Shown piece by piece: positions 16,790-25,562 of a stretch of 64,000 bases of DNA. The position numbers were made by a program, and so were the translations under genes. Below the pieces are notes generated by a model that did not search any database, was not told where the DNA came from, and saw only the letters and a program-made list of their open reading frames with translations. The stretch covers positions 558,001 to 622,000 of the forward strand of contig NZ_CP107532.1 of assembly GCF_025813715.1 (NCBI RefSeq), in the 5' to 3' direction. This DNA comes from Methylobacterium sp. FF17 (GTDB taxonomy: Bacteria; Pseudomonadota; Alphaproteobacteria; Rhizobiales; Beijerinckiaceae). Position 1 is the first letter of the stretch, and each line of letters begins with the position of its first letter.

Positions 16790-17910
16790 GCCGGCGGCCT
16801 CCGGCGCGGAGGCGGGCTCCGATCCGCGTCGCCCTCGCCGTGGAAGGCCGCCTCGTAGGCGGTGACGATGCGGCGCACGAGGTCGTGGCGCACCACGTCC
16901 ACATCGCGGAACGTGATTCGGCCGATGCCCTCGACGCCGTCGAGGACGCGCACGGCCTCGACGAGGCCCGACTTCTGCCCCGGCGGCAGGTCGATCTGGC
17001 TCGGGTCGCCGGTGATGATCATGCGGGAGTTCTCACCGAGGCGGGTGAGGAACATCTTCATCTGCATGGAGGTGGTGTTCTGCGCCTCGTCGAGCAGCAC
17101 CACCGCGTTGGTCAGCGTGCGCCCGCGCATGAAGGCGAGCGGCGCGATCTCGATCACCCCGGTCTGCAGGGCCCGGTCGACGTGGCGCGATTCCATGAAA
17201 TCATAGAGGGCGTCGTAGATCGGGCGGAGATAGGGGTCGACCTTCTCGCGCATGTCGCCGGGCAGGAAGCCCAGGCGCTCGCCGGCCTCCACGGCGGGGC
17301 GGGAGAGAATCAGGCGCTCGACATGGCCCTGTTCCAGCAGCGAGACGGCGTGGCCCACCGCCAGCCAGGTCTTGCCGGTTCCGGCCGGCCCTTCCGCGAA
17401 GACGAGCTCGTGGCTGCGCAGGGCCTTCATGTAGGCGTCCTGCGCCGCGTTGCGGGCGCGGACCGCCCCGCGCTTGCGCGTGGCGATCTGGTCGAAGACC
17501 GGGCGGTCCGGCTCCGCGCTCACCTCGGCTGCCGGGAAGAGGTTGCCCTGCTGCGTCGTTTCCTGGATCGCTCCGTCCACGTCGCCGAGGGTCAGCGGCA
17601 GGCCGCTCGTCCGAACCCGGGCATAGAGACGCTCGAAGACCTTGCGGGCCTTCTCGGCCGCCTCGACGCCGCCCTTCACCACCAGGTGGTTGCCGAGCGC
17701 CGTGGCGGTGACGCCGAGTCGCCGCTCGATATGCGCGACGTTCTGGTCGTATTGGCCGAAGACGAGGCTCGCGAGGCGGTTGTCGTCGAAGGTGAGCGAC
17801 ACCTCCTGCGTCTCCTCCAGGCCCCCGAGGCCCGCGGCCGGACCACGCCCCCGCAGCGCGCCGCTGCGTCCGCTCGAACCCTCAGATCCTGCCACGCCGT
17901 TGTCCTTCAT
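16786..17910 (-). CDS. phoH: PhoH-family ATPase
   Basis: A protein of up to 374 residues. The N-terminal KH-like region starts at VSLTFDDNRLASLVFGQYDQNV, and the P-loop GPAGTGKT is at residues 174-181 with Lys180. LILSRPAVEAGERLGFLPG and VVLLDEAQNTTSMQMKMFLTRLG follow as the Walker B and sensor regions. PhoH/PhoL ATPases are paired with YbeY and thought to act on RNA. The start is uncertain: ATG 17910 lies inside a 14-bp tandem repeat without a Shine-Dalgarno, while GTG 17802 (338 residues) is preceded by GGAGGAG and begins exactly at the conserved part. Confidence 0.93.
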   Translation of the reverse strand: MKDNGVAGSEGSSGRSGALRGRGPAAGLGGLEETQEVSLTFDDNRLASLVFGQYDQNVAHIERRLGVTATALGNHLVVKGGVEAAEKARKVFERLYARVRTSGLPLTLGDVDGAIQETTQQGNLFPAAEVSAEPDRPVFDQIATRKRGAVRARNAAQDAYMKALRSHELVFAEGPAGTGKTWLAVGHAVSLLEQGHVERLILSRPAVEAGERLGFLPGDMREKVDPYLRPIYDALYDFMESRHVDRALQTGVIEIAPLAFMRGRTLTNAVVLLDEAQNTTSMQMKMFLTRLGENSRMIITGDPSQIDLPPGQKSGLVEAVRVLDGVEGIGRITFRDVDVVRHDLVRRIVTAYEAAFHGEGDADRSPPPRRRPPA

Positions 17911-17962
17911 CGAGGTTCATGCATCGAGGTCCGTGCATCGACGTCTGTGCATCGAGGTTATG
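17908..17962. repeat. 14-bp tandem repeat, four copies, at the annotated phoH start
   Basis: Four head-to-tail 14-base units (17908-17921, 17922-17935, 17936-17949 and a 13-base last copy 17950-17962) all begin CATCGASGT. On the coding (minus) strand each unit ends in TCGATG, so the phoH ATG is one of four evenly spaced ATGs in rotating frames. Confidence 0.9.
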
Positions 17963-18078
17963 CGTTCGCTGCCGGCCCGAGGCAGGCGTCCGGAGACGTT
18001 GCGGAGATCGGGTTTCGTTGCGCCACGTCCACGGGTCCACCGGCGCGGCGTATCGCCCGGGGTGGTCCGCGTTCCGGC

Positions 18079-19491
18079 TCAAGCGGCCGCCGCCGTACCG
18101 CCCGGCGCAACCTCGCCGGCCCCCACGGCCTCGCCGAACAGGCTGTTCGAGCCGGCGCGGACCACCCGCACGGGCAAGAGGGTGCCGATGGTCGAGGCGG
18201 GCGCGTCGAACTGGACGGGCAGGAGTTGGGGCGTCTTGCCGGCGACCTGACCAGGATGCCGGCCGGCCTTCTCCACCAGCACCTCGACCACGCTGCCGAC
18301 CGCAGCGGCGTTAAAGGCGTGGCGCTGGGCATCGAGCAGGCCCTGCAGGGCGGCGAGGCGCTGCGACTTCACCGCCTCCGGGACCGCGTCGGCGCTCTCG
18401 GCCGCCGGTGTGCCGGGGCGCGGGCTGTACTTGAACGAGAAGGCGCTGGCGAAGCCGATCTCACCGACCAGCCTCATCGTCTCCTCGAACTCAGCATCGG
18501 TCTCGCCGGGGAACCCGACGATGAAGTCCGACGACAGGGCGATATCCGGCCGCACGGCGCGCACCCGCTCGATCAGGCGGCGATAGGCATCGCCCGTATG
18601 CTTGCGGTTCATCGCCTTCAGAACCCGGTCGGAGCCCGACTGCACCGGCAGGTGCAGGTAGGGCATCAGCGCCGGGATCGTCCCGTGGGCCGCCACGAGG
18701 TCGTCGCCCATGTCGTTGGGGTGGCTGGTGGTGTAGCGCAGGCGCAGGAGGCCCGGGAGCTGCGCCAGTTCGCGCATCAGCACCGGCAGGGTGGCGCTGG
18801 CGCCGTCGCGGGCCAGGCCGTGATAGGCGTTGACGTTCTGGCCGATCAGCGTGATCTCGCGCGCGCCGCCGCGCACCAGCCCCTCGGCCTCGGCGAGGAT
18901 CGCGTTCACCGAGCGTGAGACCTCGGCGCCGCGCGTGTAGGGCACCACGCAGAAGGCGCAGAACTTGTCGCAGCCCTCCTGCACCGTGAGGAAGGCGGTG
19001 ACCCCTTGCGTGCGCCGCTTGGGGAGATGGTCGAACTTGTCCTCGACGGGAAACTCGGTGTCGACCACGCGCTTCGTGCGCGAGCGGGCCAGGAGGTCGC
19101 CGAGCCGATGGTAGTTCTGCGGACCGACGACCACGTCGACGGTGGGCGCGCGGGCGAGGATCTCGGCCCCTTCAGCCTGCGCGACGCAGCCCGCCACCAC
19201 GATCCGGGTGTCGTGTCCGGCCTCGGCCCGCTCACCCTTCAGGACGCGCAGCCGCCCGAGCTCGGAATAGACCTTGTCGGCGGCCTTCTCGCGGATGTGG
19301 CAGGTGTTCAGGATGACGACATCCGCCTCCTCCACCGCGTCGGTGGCGGCGTAGCCCTCGGCGCCGAGCACGTCCGCCATGCGGGTCGCGTCGTAGGCGT
19401 TCATCTGGCAACCGTAGGATTTGACGAAGGCTTTCTTCAACAGTCCGGTTCCGGAAGGTGCGCGCGGGACATTTCGCGTCGGCCATAGCAC
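18079..19491 (-). CDS. miaB: tRNA-2-methylthio-N6-dimethylallyladenosine synthase
   Basis: A 470-residue radical-SAM methylthiotransferase. The N-terminal MTTase domain has [10 protein letters not shown] (Cys28) and [12 protein letters not shown], and the radical-SAM cluster motif CDKFCAFC gives Cys174, Cys178 and Cys181. The C-terminal 70 residues contain the TRAM domain ([19 protein letters not shown]). It adds the methylthio group to i6A37 of tRNAs reading UNN codons, using two 4Fe-4S clusters. The first 18 residues are poorly conserved, and a TTG at LKKAF is an alternative start. It is 24 bases after plsC. Confidence 0.96.
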   Translation of the reverse strand: MLWPTRNVPRAPSGTGLLKKAFVKSYGCQMNAYDATRMADVLGAEGYAATDAVEEADVVILNTCHIREKAADKVYSELGRLRVLKGERAEAGHDTRIVVAGCVAQAEGAEILARAPTVDVVVGPQNYHRLGDLLARSRTKRVVDTEFPVEDKFDHLPKRRTQGVTAFLTVQEGCDKFCAFCVVPYTRGAEVSRSVNAILAEAEGLVRGGAREITLIGQNVNAYHGLARDGASATLPVLMRELAQLPGLLRLRYTTSHPNDMGDDLVAAHGTIPALMPYLHLPVQSGSDRVLKAMNRKHTGDAYRRLIERVRAVRPDIALSSDFIVGFPGETDAEFEETMRLVGEIGFASAFSFKYSPRPGTPAAESADAVPEAVKSQRLAALQGLLDAQRHAFNAAAVGSVVEVLVEKAGRHPGQVAGKTPQLLPVQFDAPASTIGTLLPVRVVRAGSNSLFGEAVGAGEVAPGGTAAAA

Positions 19492-19515
19492 GGATCACGG
19501 GTGCCGTCGCGACCC

Positions 19516-20397
19516 CTAATGGGTGGGCAAGCCCGCCTCGGGAACGTCCCCGCCCCGGGCCGGCGCCGGGCTCCGTCCCGGCCAGACCGGCCCCAGGGGG
19601 GCGCGCCCCGTCATCGCGCGCTGCACGGCTTCGCGCACGGATGCTTCGGCGAGGGCCGTGGCCCGCTTGCGGTCCGTGCCGGCCTCGAAGGCGATCGGCG
19701 CGCCCCAGACCACGTGGACGTCGATGGGCCCGCCGTCGAAGAAGCTGGCGAGGTGGGGCGCGAGATCCATGTCGCCGTACCAGGCGACCTCGGGCCGCTC
19801 GCTGCGGATCAGGGGGAGCCCGTTACGGCGCGGATAGGTGATCGCCAGGGGCTGCAGCCGGATCCGGCCCGGACCGCCGCCCTCGCCGGCGAGGGCCGCG
19901 CGGGCCGCCCCCACCAGCGAGGAGCGGAAGGGCAGCAGCCGCGTCCCGTCCCCCGTCGTGCCTTCGGCGAAGAGGACGATGAGGTCGCCGCCCGCGATGC
20001 GCTCGGCCACCGTGGCGTTGACGCTCGCCGTGTCGGCCCGGCGGGCGCGGTCGATGAAGACCGTGCGCTGCAGGCGCGCCAGCGTCCCGATCACCGGCCA
20101 GCCGGCGATCTCCGATTTCGCCACGAAGGAGAGCGGCCGCAGGGAGCCGAGCACGATGATGTCGAGCCAGGAGACGTGGTTGGCGAGCACCAGGGCGGGT
20201 TCGCCCGGCTCCGGCGGCGTGCCGCTCTGGGTGACGCGCAGCCCGAAGAGCAGCACGAACAGGCGGTGGAAGAGCACCGGCATCCAGGCCGCGACCCGTC
20301 CCCGGCCCAGGCGCAGGCTGAGGAGGTGCGGCCCGACGATCACCAGGAACAGGAGCGCGCAGAGGAGCAGGCGGCCGACCGTGGCGAGGCGCGTCAT
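19516..20397 (-). CDS. plsC: 1-acyl-sn-glycerol-3-phosphate acyltransferase
   Basis: A 293-residue membrane-bound acyltransferase: an N-terminal hydrophobic segment (residues 8-28), the catalytic HX4D motif in ANHVSWLDII, a second block FIDRARRAD, and the substrate-binding LFAEGTTGDG. The expected reaction is acylation of lysophosphatidate to phosphatidate, but ornithine-lipid acyltransferases (OlsA type) share these motifs. The C-terminal tail is Pro/Arg-rich. It sits between rimI and miaB, a common alphaproteobacterial arrangement; the fur gene often found nearby is absent. Confidence 0.87.
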   Translation of the reverse strand: MTRLATVGRLLLCALLFLVIVGPHLLSLRLGRGRVAAWMPVLFHRLFVLLFGLRVTQSGTPPEPGEPALVLANHVSWLDIIVLGSLRPLSFVAKSEIAGWPVIGTLARLQRTVFIDRARRADTASVNATVAERIAGGDLIVLFAEGTTGDGTRLLPFRSSLVGAARAALAGEGGGPGRIRLQPLAITYPRRNGLPLIRSERPEVAWYGDMDLAPHLASFFDGGPIDVHVVWGAPIAFEAGTDRKRATALAEASVREAVQRAMTGRAPLGPVWPGRSPAPARGGDVPEAGLPTH

Positions 20398-20424
20398 CGG
20401 CGGCTCACCGTGTGGCGCGGCGGA

Positions 20425-20946
20425 TCACGCCAGCACCGCCGTCATGGTCAGGGCCGTCGCCCGGCTGCCGTCGGGGCGGGTGTAGTAGCCCGTCCGTTCG
20501 CCCACCCGCCGGAAGCCGTGCCGGGCATAGAGCTTCAGGGCCGGGGCATTGCCCTCGTCCACTTCGAGGTGGACCGTGCGGATGCCGGACTGGACCAGGT
20601 GGTCGAGATGGGCGCTCACGAGCTTGTGGGAGAGCCCGCCGCCCCGCACGCCGGGCGCGAGCACCACGGTGAGGATCTCGGCCTCGTCCGCGGCGCGACG
20701 CGAGAGCACGAAGCCCTGGATCGCGCCGTTCTTCCAGAGGGCATGCGCCTCGGTGGAGCGCTCGCACAGCATGCGCTCGAATTCGTGGGCGTCCCAGGGC
20801 CGGGCGAAGGCGGTGGCGTGGATGCGGGCGAGCGCCCGTGCCTGCCCGGAATCCCGCAGGGGCGTGACGTAGGGGGCCGTCCCCCAGGCCTCCCACCAGG
20901 CGGTCCAGACCTCGAACGGCCAGAACGGCGTCAGCGGACGGGTCAT
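20425..20946 (-). CDS. rimI: Ribosomal protein S18 alanine N-acetyltransferase
   Basis: A 173-residue GNAT protein. FARPWDAHEFERML near residue 48 is the RimI-type substrate region, LTVVLAPGVRGGGLSHKLV is acetyl-CoA motif A, and VDEGNAPALKLYARHGFRRVGERTGYY is motif B. Direct overlap (ATGA) with tsaB supports RimI, since tsaB-rimI is a very common pair. An N-terminal 30 residues rich in Trp precede the usual start. The GGLSHKLV loop has an extra Gly where most members have R/Q-x-x-G-x-G. Confidence 0.88.
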   Translation of the reverse strand: MTRPLTPFWPFEVWTAWWEAWGTAPYVTPLRDSGQARALARIHATAFARPWDAHEFERMLCERSTEAHALWKNGAIQGFVLSRRAADEAEILTVVLAPGVRGGGLSHKLVSAHLDHLVQSGIRTVHLEVDEGNAPALKLYARHGFRRVGERTGYYTRPDGSRATALTMTAVLA

Positions 20947-21620
20947 CGGCGGGCGAGCCTCGCGTGATCCTGCGGCTGGGCGTCGGGGCCGCGCAGGTAG
21001 AGGGGACGGGCGAGCGCCTGGGCCGGATCGGCCAGCATGCCGAGGGAGGCGATCCAGGCGATCTCGGGGGCTCCCGTGCCGGCCACCTCGGCGTGGAGGC
21101 CGCGCGCCTTGGCGGCGGCGGCGATCATCGGCGCGCCGGACCCGACCAGGGTGAGGGTGCCGGCGAGCATGGCGGCGGCCTCGTCCACGGGGACGTGGCT
21201 CGGCGGCACGACGATGCCGTCGGTCATGCTCATGGCCTGGAGATAGACCGAGCCGTGGCGGGCATCGATGGCGGCGGCGATGAGGCCGTCGCCGTTCAGC
21301 GCCAGGAGGGGGGCGAGCAGGGCCGAGAGGGTGGTGACCCCGACGACGGGGATCCCGGTGGCGAGACCGATGGCGCGGGCCGCCGAGAGGCCGACGCGCA
21401 GGCCGGTATAGCTGCCCGGGCCCACGGTGACGGCGACCCGGTCCAGCGCCTCGAACCCGCCGGTGACGCGCGAGACCACGCGCTCCACCATGGGCAGCAG
21501 CGCCTCGGCGTGGCCACGCCCGAGGATCATCGATTCCTGTGCCAGGAGATCGTCGGTGGTGTCCGATGCGATGCAGACGGAACAGGCGTCGAGCGCCGTG
21601 TCGATGGCGAGGATACGCAA
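20943..21620 (-). CDS. tsaB: tRNA threonylcarbamoyladenosine biosynthesis protein TsaB
   Basis: A 225-residue inactive ASKHA-fold paralogue of TsaD. MRILAIDTALDACSV opens the first fold, and VAVTVGPGSYTGLRVGLSAARA is the family signature. With TsaD, TsaE and TsaC it makes t6A37 in ANN-decoding tRNAs. TTG 21620 is taken as the start because GGGAGTGAG lies just upstream; GTG 21626 would add two residues. Overlap with rimI suggests coupling. Confidence 0.93.
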   Translation of the reverse strand: MRILAIDTALDACSVCIASDTTDDLLAQESMILGRGHAEALLPMVERVVSRVTGGFEALDRVAVTVGPGSYTGLRVGLSAARAIGLATGIPVVGVTTLSALLAPLLALNGDGLIAAAIDARHGSVYLQAMSMTDGIVVPPSHVPVDEAAAMLAGTLTLVGSGAPMIAAAAKARGLHAEVAGTGAPEIAWIASLGMLADPAQALARPLYLRGPDAQPQDHARLARR

Positions 21621-21684
21621 ACTCACTCCCGAAGGTGACACACGCCCGGGCACGCGAAGTGCCGGGCGGCACCAGCCTAAGACG

Positions 21685-21715
21685 AAAAAGGCCGCTTCGT
21701 CACGGCGAAGCGGCC
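21685..21715 (-). terminator. Intrinsic terminator of the nfu gene
   Basis: A 10-bp perfect GGCCGCTTCG/CGAAGCGGCC stem (21690-21715, 6-base loop). On the minus strand it is followed directly by TTTTT, a classical rho-independent terminator 70 bases past the nfu stop. Confidence 0.85.
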
Positions 21716-21784
21716 CCTCAAAGCGAATTTCACGCGGCCCTGTTGCGGCTTTGCGTCGAAGACCTGTTCTCGGATGGCCCGCGC

Positions 21785-22351
21785 TCAGATCGCCTGGACT
21801 TCGCGGATCTCCGGCAGGAAGTGGCGGAACAGGTTCTGCACGCCGTTGCGCAGGGTGGCGGTGGAGGACGGACAGCCCGAGCAGGCCCCCTTCATCTCCA
21901 GGTAGACGACACCCTCCTTGTAGCCCCGGAAGGTGATGTCGCCGCCGTCGCCCGCCACGGCGGGACGCACGCGGGTCTCGAGCAGGTCCTTGATGGTCTC
22001 GACGGTCTTGATGTCGGCCGGGTCGAAGAATTCCTCGGCGTCGTCGCTGCCCGCCACGTGGCCCTCCGCCAGGACGGGTGCGCCGGACTGGAAATGCTCC
22101 ATGATGGCGCCAAGCACCGCCGGCTTCACCTGCGGCCACAGGTTGTCGTCCTCGGCCTTGGTCACGGAGATGAAGTCGTGGCCGAGATAGACGCCGCTGA
22201 CGCCGGGCACGTCGAACAACCGGGTCGCCAGGGGCGAGCGGGCGGCGGCCTCGGAGTCGCGTGCCTCGAAGGTGCCCTCGGGCAGGACCACGCGTCCGGG
22301 CAGGAACTTCAGGGTCGCGGGATTCGGGGTGGCTTCGGTCTGGATGAACAT
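21785..22351 (-). CDS. Nfu-type Fe-S cluster carrier
   Basis: A 188-residue protein with an N-terminal Nfu_N domain (MFIQTEATPNPATLKFLPG) and a C-terminal NifU-like domain. The latter has VAGDGGDITFRGY and the cluster-binding CSGC at Cys157 and Cys160. It should receive a 4Fe-4S cluster and pass it to apo-proteins; possible clients in this window are MiaB and LeuC/LeuD. It matches the mitochondrial-NFU1/alphaproteobacterial type and not E. coli NfuA. Monocistronic, with its own terminator, and divergent from rplS. Confidence 0.92.
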   Translation of the reverse strand: MFIQTEATPNPATLKFLPGRVVLPEGTFEARDSEAAARSPLATRLFDVPGVSGVYLGHDFISVTKAEDDNLWPQVKPAVLGAIMEHFQSGAPVLAEGHVAGSDDAEEFFDPADIKTVETIKDLLETRVRPAVAGDGGDITFRGYKEGVVYLEMKGACSGCPSSTATLRNGVQNLFRHFLPEIREVQAI

Positions 22352-22585
22352 TCTGGCAAAGTCCTCGTCCGCTGCGCCGGTTCAAGGCCGGCCGGGAATG
22401 GCGCCGGGATGCCCCGACGCCCCTCCTCATGTGGACCGCGCCCGCGATTTTCTCAACCGCTCCGGCGATTGGACAAGCCCCCACGGCTCGTGTAAGGCCC
22501 GGCTCAACTCAAAACAGGATGCCGAAATCCTGACGCACGCGATCCCATTCGGGGATCACGGGCGCGCACCGGCAGGAACTTGACC

Positions 22586-23041
22586 ATGAACATCATCCAG
22601 CAGCTCGAGCAGGAGCAGATCGCTTCGCTCGGCAAGACGATCCCCGATTTCCAGCCCGGCGACACGGTCACCGTGAACGTCAAGGTGAAGGAAGGCGAGC
22701 GTACCCGCGTGCAGGCCTACGAGGGCGTCTGCATCGCCCGCTCCGGCGGCGGCCTCAACGAGAGCTTCACCGTCCGCAAGATTTCCTACGGCGAGGGCGT
22801 CGAGCGCGTGTTCCCGCTCTACTCGCCGCTGATCGATTCGATCGCCGTCGTCCGTCGCGGCAAGGTGCGCCGCGCCAAGCTGTACTACCTGCGTGACCGT
22901 CGCGGTAAGTCCGCCCGTATCGTCGAGCGCGCCGACCGCCCCGCCGAGAAGGCCGCTAAGGCCGATGCCTCGAAGGCGAACAAGGACGCCCGCAAGGCCG
23001 AGAAGGCCGCTAAGAGCGCTGCCAAGACGGCAGCAGAGTAA
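22586..23041 (+). CDS. rplS: 50S ribosomal protein L19
   Basis: A 151-residue protein. Residues 1-115 are canonical L19 ([61 protein letters not shown]), at the interface between subunits. The last 35 residues are an Ala/Lys repeat-like extension ([13 protein letters not shown]...) seen in many alphaproteobacteria. ATG 22586 has AGGA upstream. A possible promoter (TTGGAC at 22469, TAAGGC at 22493, 18-base spacer) lies in the divergent spacer with nfu. It is separated by about 19 kb from trmD, its neighbour in the classical operon. Confidence 0.96.
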   Translation: MNIIQQLEQEQIASLGKTIPDFQPGDTVTVNVKVKEGERTRVQAYEGVCIARSGGGLNESFTVRKISYGEGVERVFPLYSPLIDSIAVVRRGKVRRAKLYYLRDRRGKSARIVERADRPAEKAAKADASKANKDARKAEKAAKSAAKTAAE

Positions 23042-23064
23042 GACTGCCGCAGAGTAAGACTGCC
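23033..23064. repeat. 16-bp perfect tandem duplication at the rplS stop codon
   Basis: GCAGAGTAAGACTGCC occurs at 23033-23048 and again at 23049-23064 without a spacer. The first copy contains the TAA that ends rplS, so the duplication adds a second stop-bearing copy. Confidence 0.95.
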
Positions 23065-23121
23065 GCCCATCGAGGATCGCTGGGTTCGCGGGCGCCGTCC
23101 CGCGCCCCTCCCTCGGCATCA

Positions 23122-23152
23122 GGCCCGTTCGCGCAAGCGAGCGGGCCTTTTT
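23122..23152 (+). terminator. Intrinsic terminator of rplS
   Basis: GGCCCGTTCGC pairs with GCGAGCGGGCC (one G-U) around a GCAA tetraloop and is followed by TTTTT, 80 bases after the rplS stop. It overlaps nothing but lies just before the end of the convergent GGDEF-EAL gene. Confidence 0.88.
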
Positions 23153-23165
23153 CGTGGCTCGCCGA

Positions 23166-25187
23166 TCAGCCCCGCGCGGCCACGCGGCGCGCCGCGATCG
23201 TCCCCGTGCCGGCCGCCCAGCCACGCCGGGTGATTCGGGCGGCGAGATCGTTCCCGGTGATCCAGGCCAGCGCCTCCGTCGGCGGCATGGCGCGGGCGAA
23301 GTGGTAGCCCTGCACGGCCGGGCATCCGAGGCGGCGCAGCAATTCGAACTGTGCACGCGTCTCGACACCCTCCGCCAGCACCGTCACCCCGAGGGTGCGG
23401 GCAAACGCCAGGATGGCCTCCAGCAACACCCGGTCCTGGAGATTGTCTGCGATCCCGTGGATGAAGCTCCGGTCGACCTTGAGGCTGTCGAAGCGCAGGG
23501 TTCGCAGCGATCCGATCGACGAGTAGGCCACGCCGAAATCGTCGACGATGATGCTCACCCCCATGTCGATGAGGGCGTCCACATCCTCCCCGCCGCGCTC
23601 GTTGGAATAGACCGCCTCCTCGGTGATCTCGATGGCGATGCGGCCGGCGGACAGGCCGTGCGCGGTCAGCTCCGCGGCGACCATGTCGGCGATGGGATAG
23701 GTGCCGAACTCGTTGGGCGAGATGTTGACCGAGACGATGGGGTCGTGGTGCCCGCTGGCATCGAGCAACCGCACGAGGGCGCAGGCATCCCGCAGGATGA
23801 CCCGCGTCAGGTCCCGCGACCGCCGCGTGGCGGCGGCCGCCGCAATCGCGTCCGGCGGCGCGATCCAGCCGAGCTGCGGATGCTTCCAGCGCAGCAGCGC
23901 CTCGAAGCCGATGACGAGGCCGGTGGCGCAGTCGATCTGCGGCTGGAACCAGGCCTGGATCGCCCCGGTCTCCAGCGCCTCGGGAAGGTCGCGCTCGATC
24001 TCGCGCCGGGTCCGCAGCTGCTGGTCCATCGCATCGACGAAGGGCCGCCAGGTGCCGCGCCCCTCGGACTTGGCGGCGTAGAGCGCCAGATCGGCATGGG
24101 TCTGCAACTCGGCCAGGGTGCGTCCGTCGAACGGGTGATGGGCCACGCCGACGCTGGCGCCCGCATACAGGGCCTGGCCGGAGCGGGTGACGATGTCGCC
24201 GAGGCGCCGGACCACCGACTCGGCGAGGGCGGCCCCGGCCGCCTCGGTGGGGTGCCCGCCCACCAGGGCGGCGAACTCGTCGCCGCCGAGGCGCGCGATC
24301 ACCGCGTCGGGACCGAGCACCTGCCGCAGCCCGACGCCGACCTCGATCAGGACCTCGTCGCCGATCGAATGCCCGAAGGTGTCGTTGATCCACTTGAACC
24401 GGTCGAGGTCGATCAGCATCAGCCAGAGTGAAACCGGCTGCGTGGCCGCCTGGGCGAGCCGCGCCTCCACGGCCTTCTGGTAGGCGGCGCGGTTGAACAG
24501 GCCGGTGAGGTGATCGTGCGTCGCCGCCTGCTCCAGGTTCCGCAGCGCCTCACCGGCCGCGACATTGGCGGCCTGCAGGGAGTCCGTGAGCGCGATGGCG
24601 TCGTAATGCAGGCGACGGGACCGGAGATAATGCTCCTCCTGCTGCAGGGACCAGCGGAACATCAGGACGCAGAGCAGCGTGAGGTTCATCGCGATGATCT
24701 GCGACTCGAGCGAGCCCTGGACCACGAACAGGGCCACCATGATCAGGGTGTTCGGCAACACGAACGCGATGGCGGGCGCCCGGGCGACCTTGTTCTGGAT
24801 GATCGACCCGGCATTCAGCCCGGAGAACGCCACCGCGACCGCGATGGTATAGGCTTGGCCGTAAACGGCGCAGGCGACGAGGGCACCGGCCCAGCACAGG
24901 CCCGAGAGCAGGCCCCCGATCCAGGCAAAGGTGAGGACCCGCTCCGGTGCCCGGTCGGCGATGCCCTGGCGTCGCCAGCGCCGGCCGAGCACGGCCCGAC
25001 CTGCATTGATGGCGACGTTGGCGCCGACGAACGAGACCTGTGCCCGGAGGGGGATCGTGCCCCATGTCATGCCGACCAGGGAGAACGAGACGAAGACATT
25101 GGAGACGAGGGTTGATGGCAGCCCGTCGAGGATCGCGCGCGCCTGGTCGCGCCGGACGATGGCATCGACGGATGTGGGCTGTGTCAT
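23166..25187 (-). CDS. Membrane GGDEF-EAL protein
   Basis: A 673-residue c-di-GMP protein. About 175 N-terminal residues hold several membrane segments with no recognised sensor domain. A GGDEF domain follows with the intact signature GGDEF at 301-305, and an EAL domain with EALLRW starting at 429 and later family blocks (VDDFGVAYSSIGSLRTL, VLAEGVETRAQFELLRRLGC). The RxxD inhibitory site five residues before GGDEF is not present. Both catalytic motifs look intact, so net direction (synthesis or hydrolysis) cannot be predicted. It stands alone between convergent rplS and katA's terminator. Confidence 0.92.
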   Translation of the reverse strand: MTQPTSVDAIVRRDQARAILDGLPSTLVSNVFVSFSLVGMTWGTIPLRAQVSFVGANVAINAGRAVLGRRWRRQGIADRAPERVLTFAWIGGLLSGLCWAGALVACAVYGQAYTIAVAVAFSGLNAGSIIQNKVARAPAIAFVLPNTLIMVALFVVQGSLESQIIAMNLTLLCVLMFRWSLQQEEHYLRSRRLHYDAIALTDSLQAANVAAGEALRNLEQAATHDHLTGLFNRAAYQKAVEARLAQAATQPVSLWLMLIDLDRFKWINDTFGHSIGDEVLIEVGVGLRQVLGPDAVIARLGGDEFAALVGGHPTEAAGAALAESVVRRLGDIVTRSGQALYAGASVGVAHHPFDGRTLAELQTHADLALYAAKSEGRGTWRPFVDAMDQQLRTRREIERDLPEALETGAIQAWFQPQIDCATGLVIGFEALLRWKHPQLGWIAPPDAIAAAAATRRSRDLTRVILRDACALVRLLDASGHHDPIVSVNISPNEFGTYPIADMVAAELTAHGLSAGRIAIEITEEAVYSNERGGEDVDALIDMGVSIIVDDFGVAYSSIGSLRTLRFDSLKVDRSFIHGIADNLQDRVLLEAILAFARTLGVTVLAEGVETRAQFELLRRLGCPAVQGYHFARAMPPTEALAWITGNDLAARITRRGWAAGTGTIAARRVAARG

Positions 25188-25562
25188 TGCCTGTACTGGC
25201 CTTCATCCGTCCGCTGGGCCGGCGTGACGCTGCGCCCCCCACCTCTCCTCATCGCCGACATGTATGAAGAGACCGTCATGTTTCTCCACTAACCGCAGGA
25301 CATAACCATCAGTTTTGACCGTGTGATCAATAAAGCATCCCGAAAAACATTGCGTTATCCAGCACAGACTCCCGTAGAATAGGATCGTGCAACAGAAGAC
25401 TCCGATCGCAGCCTTCGCCCGACGATCGTGCTTTGCTGAAGGCCCTCACGGGGGGCTGTGAGCTTATCAAATGTAAAGATCTTCGCGACGCGCGCACGAA
25501 AAAGCCCCGCAGGGTCGGCGACCCTGCGAGGCTCTTTTCGTGGTCCGGAAAAGACTTCCGGC
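25188..25562. other. Intergenic region upstream of the GGDEF-EAL gene
   Basis: The 25255-25480 part is clearly richer in A+T than the neighbouring genes and should hold the GGDEF-EAL promoter. The katA terminator occupies 25499-25533. I found no open frame with convincing codon use. Confidence 0.5.
25499..25533 (-). terminator. Intrinsic terminator of katA
   Basis: Fourteen-base arms 25503-25516 and 25520-25533 pair with one mismatch that becomes G-U on the minus strand, around a 3-base loop. AAAAA at 25499-25503 gives the T run on the minus strand; TTTT at 25535-25538 allows weak function on the plus strand. Confidence 0.85.
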
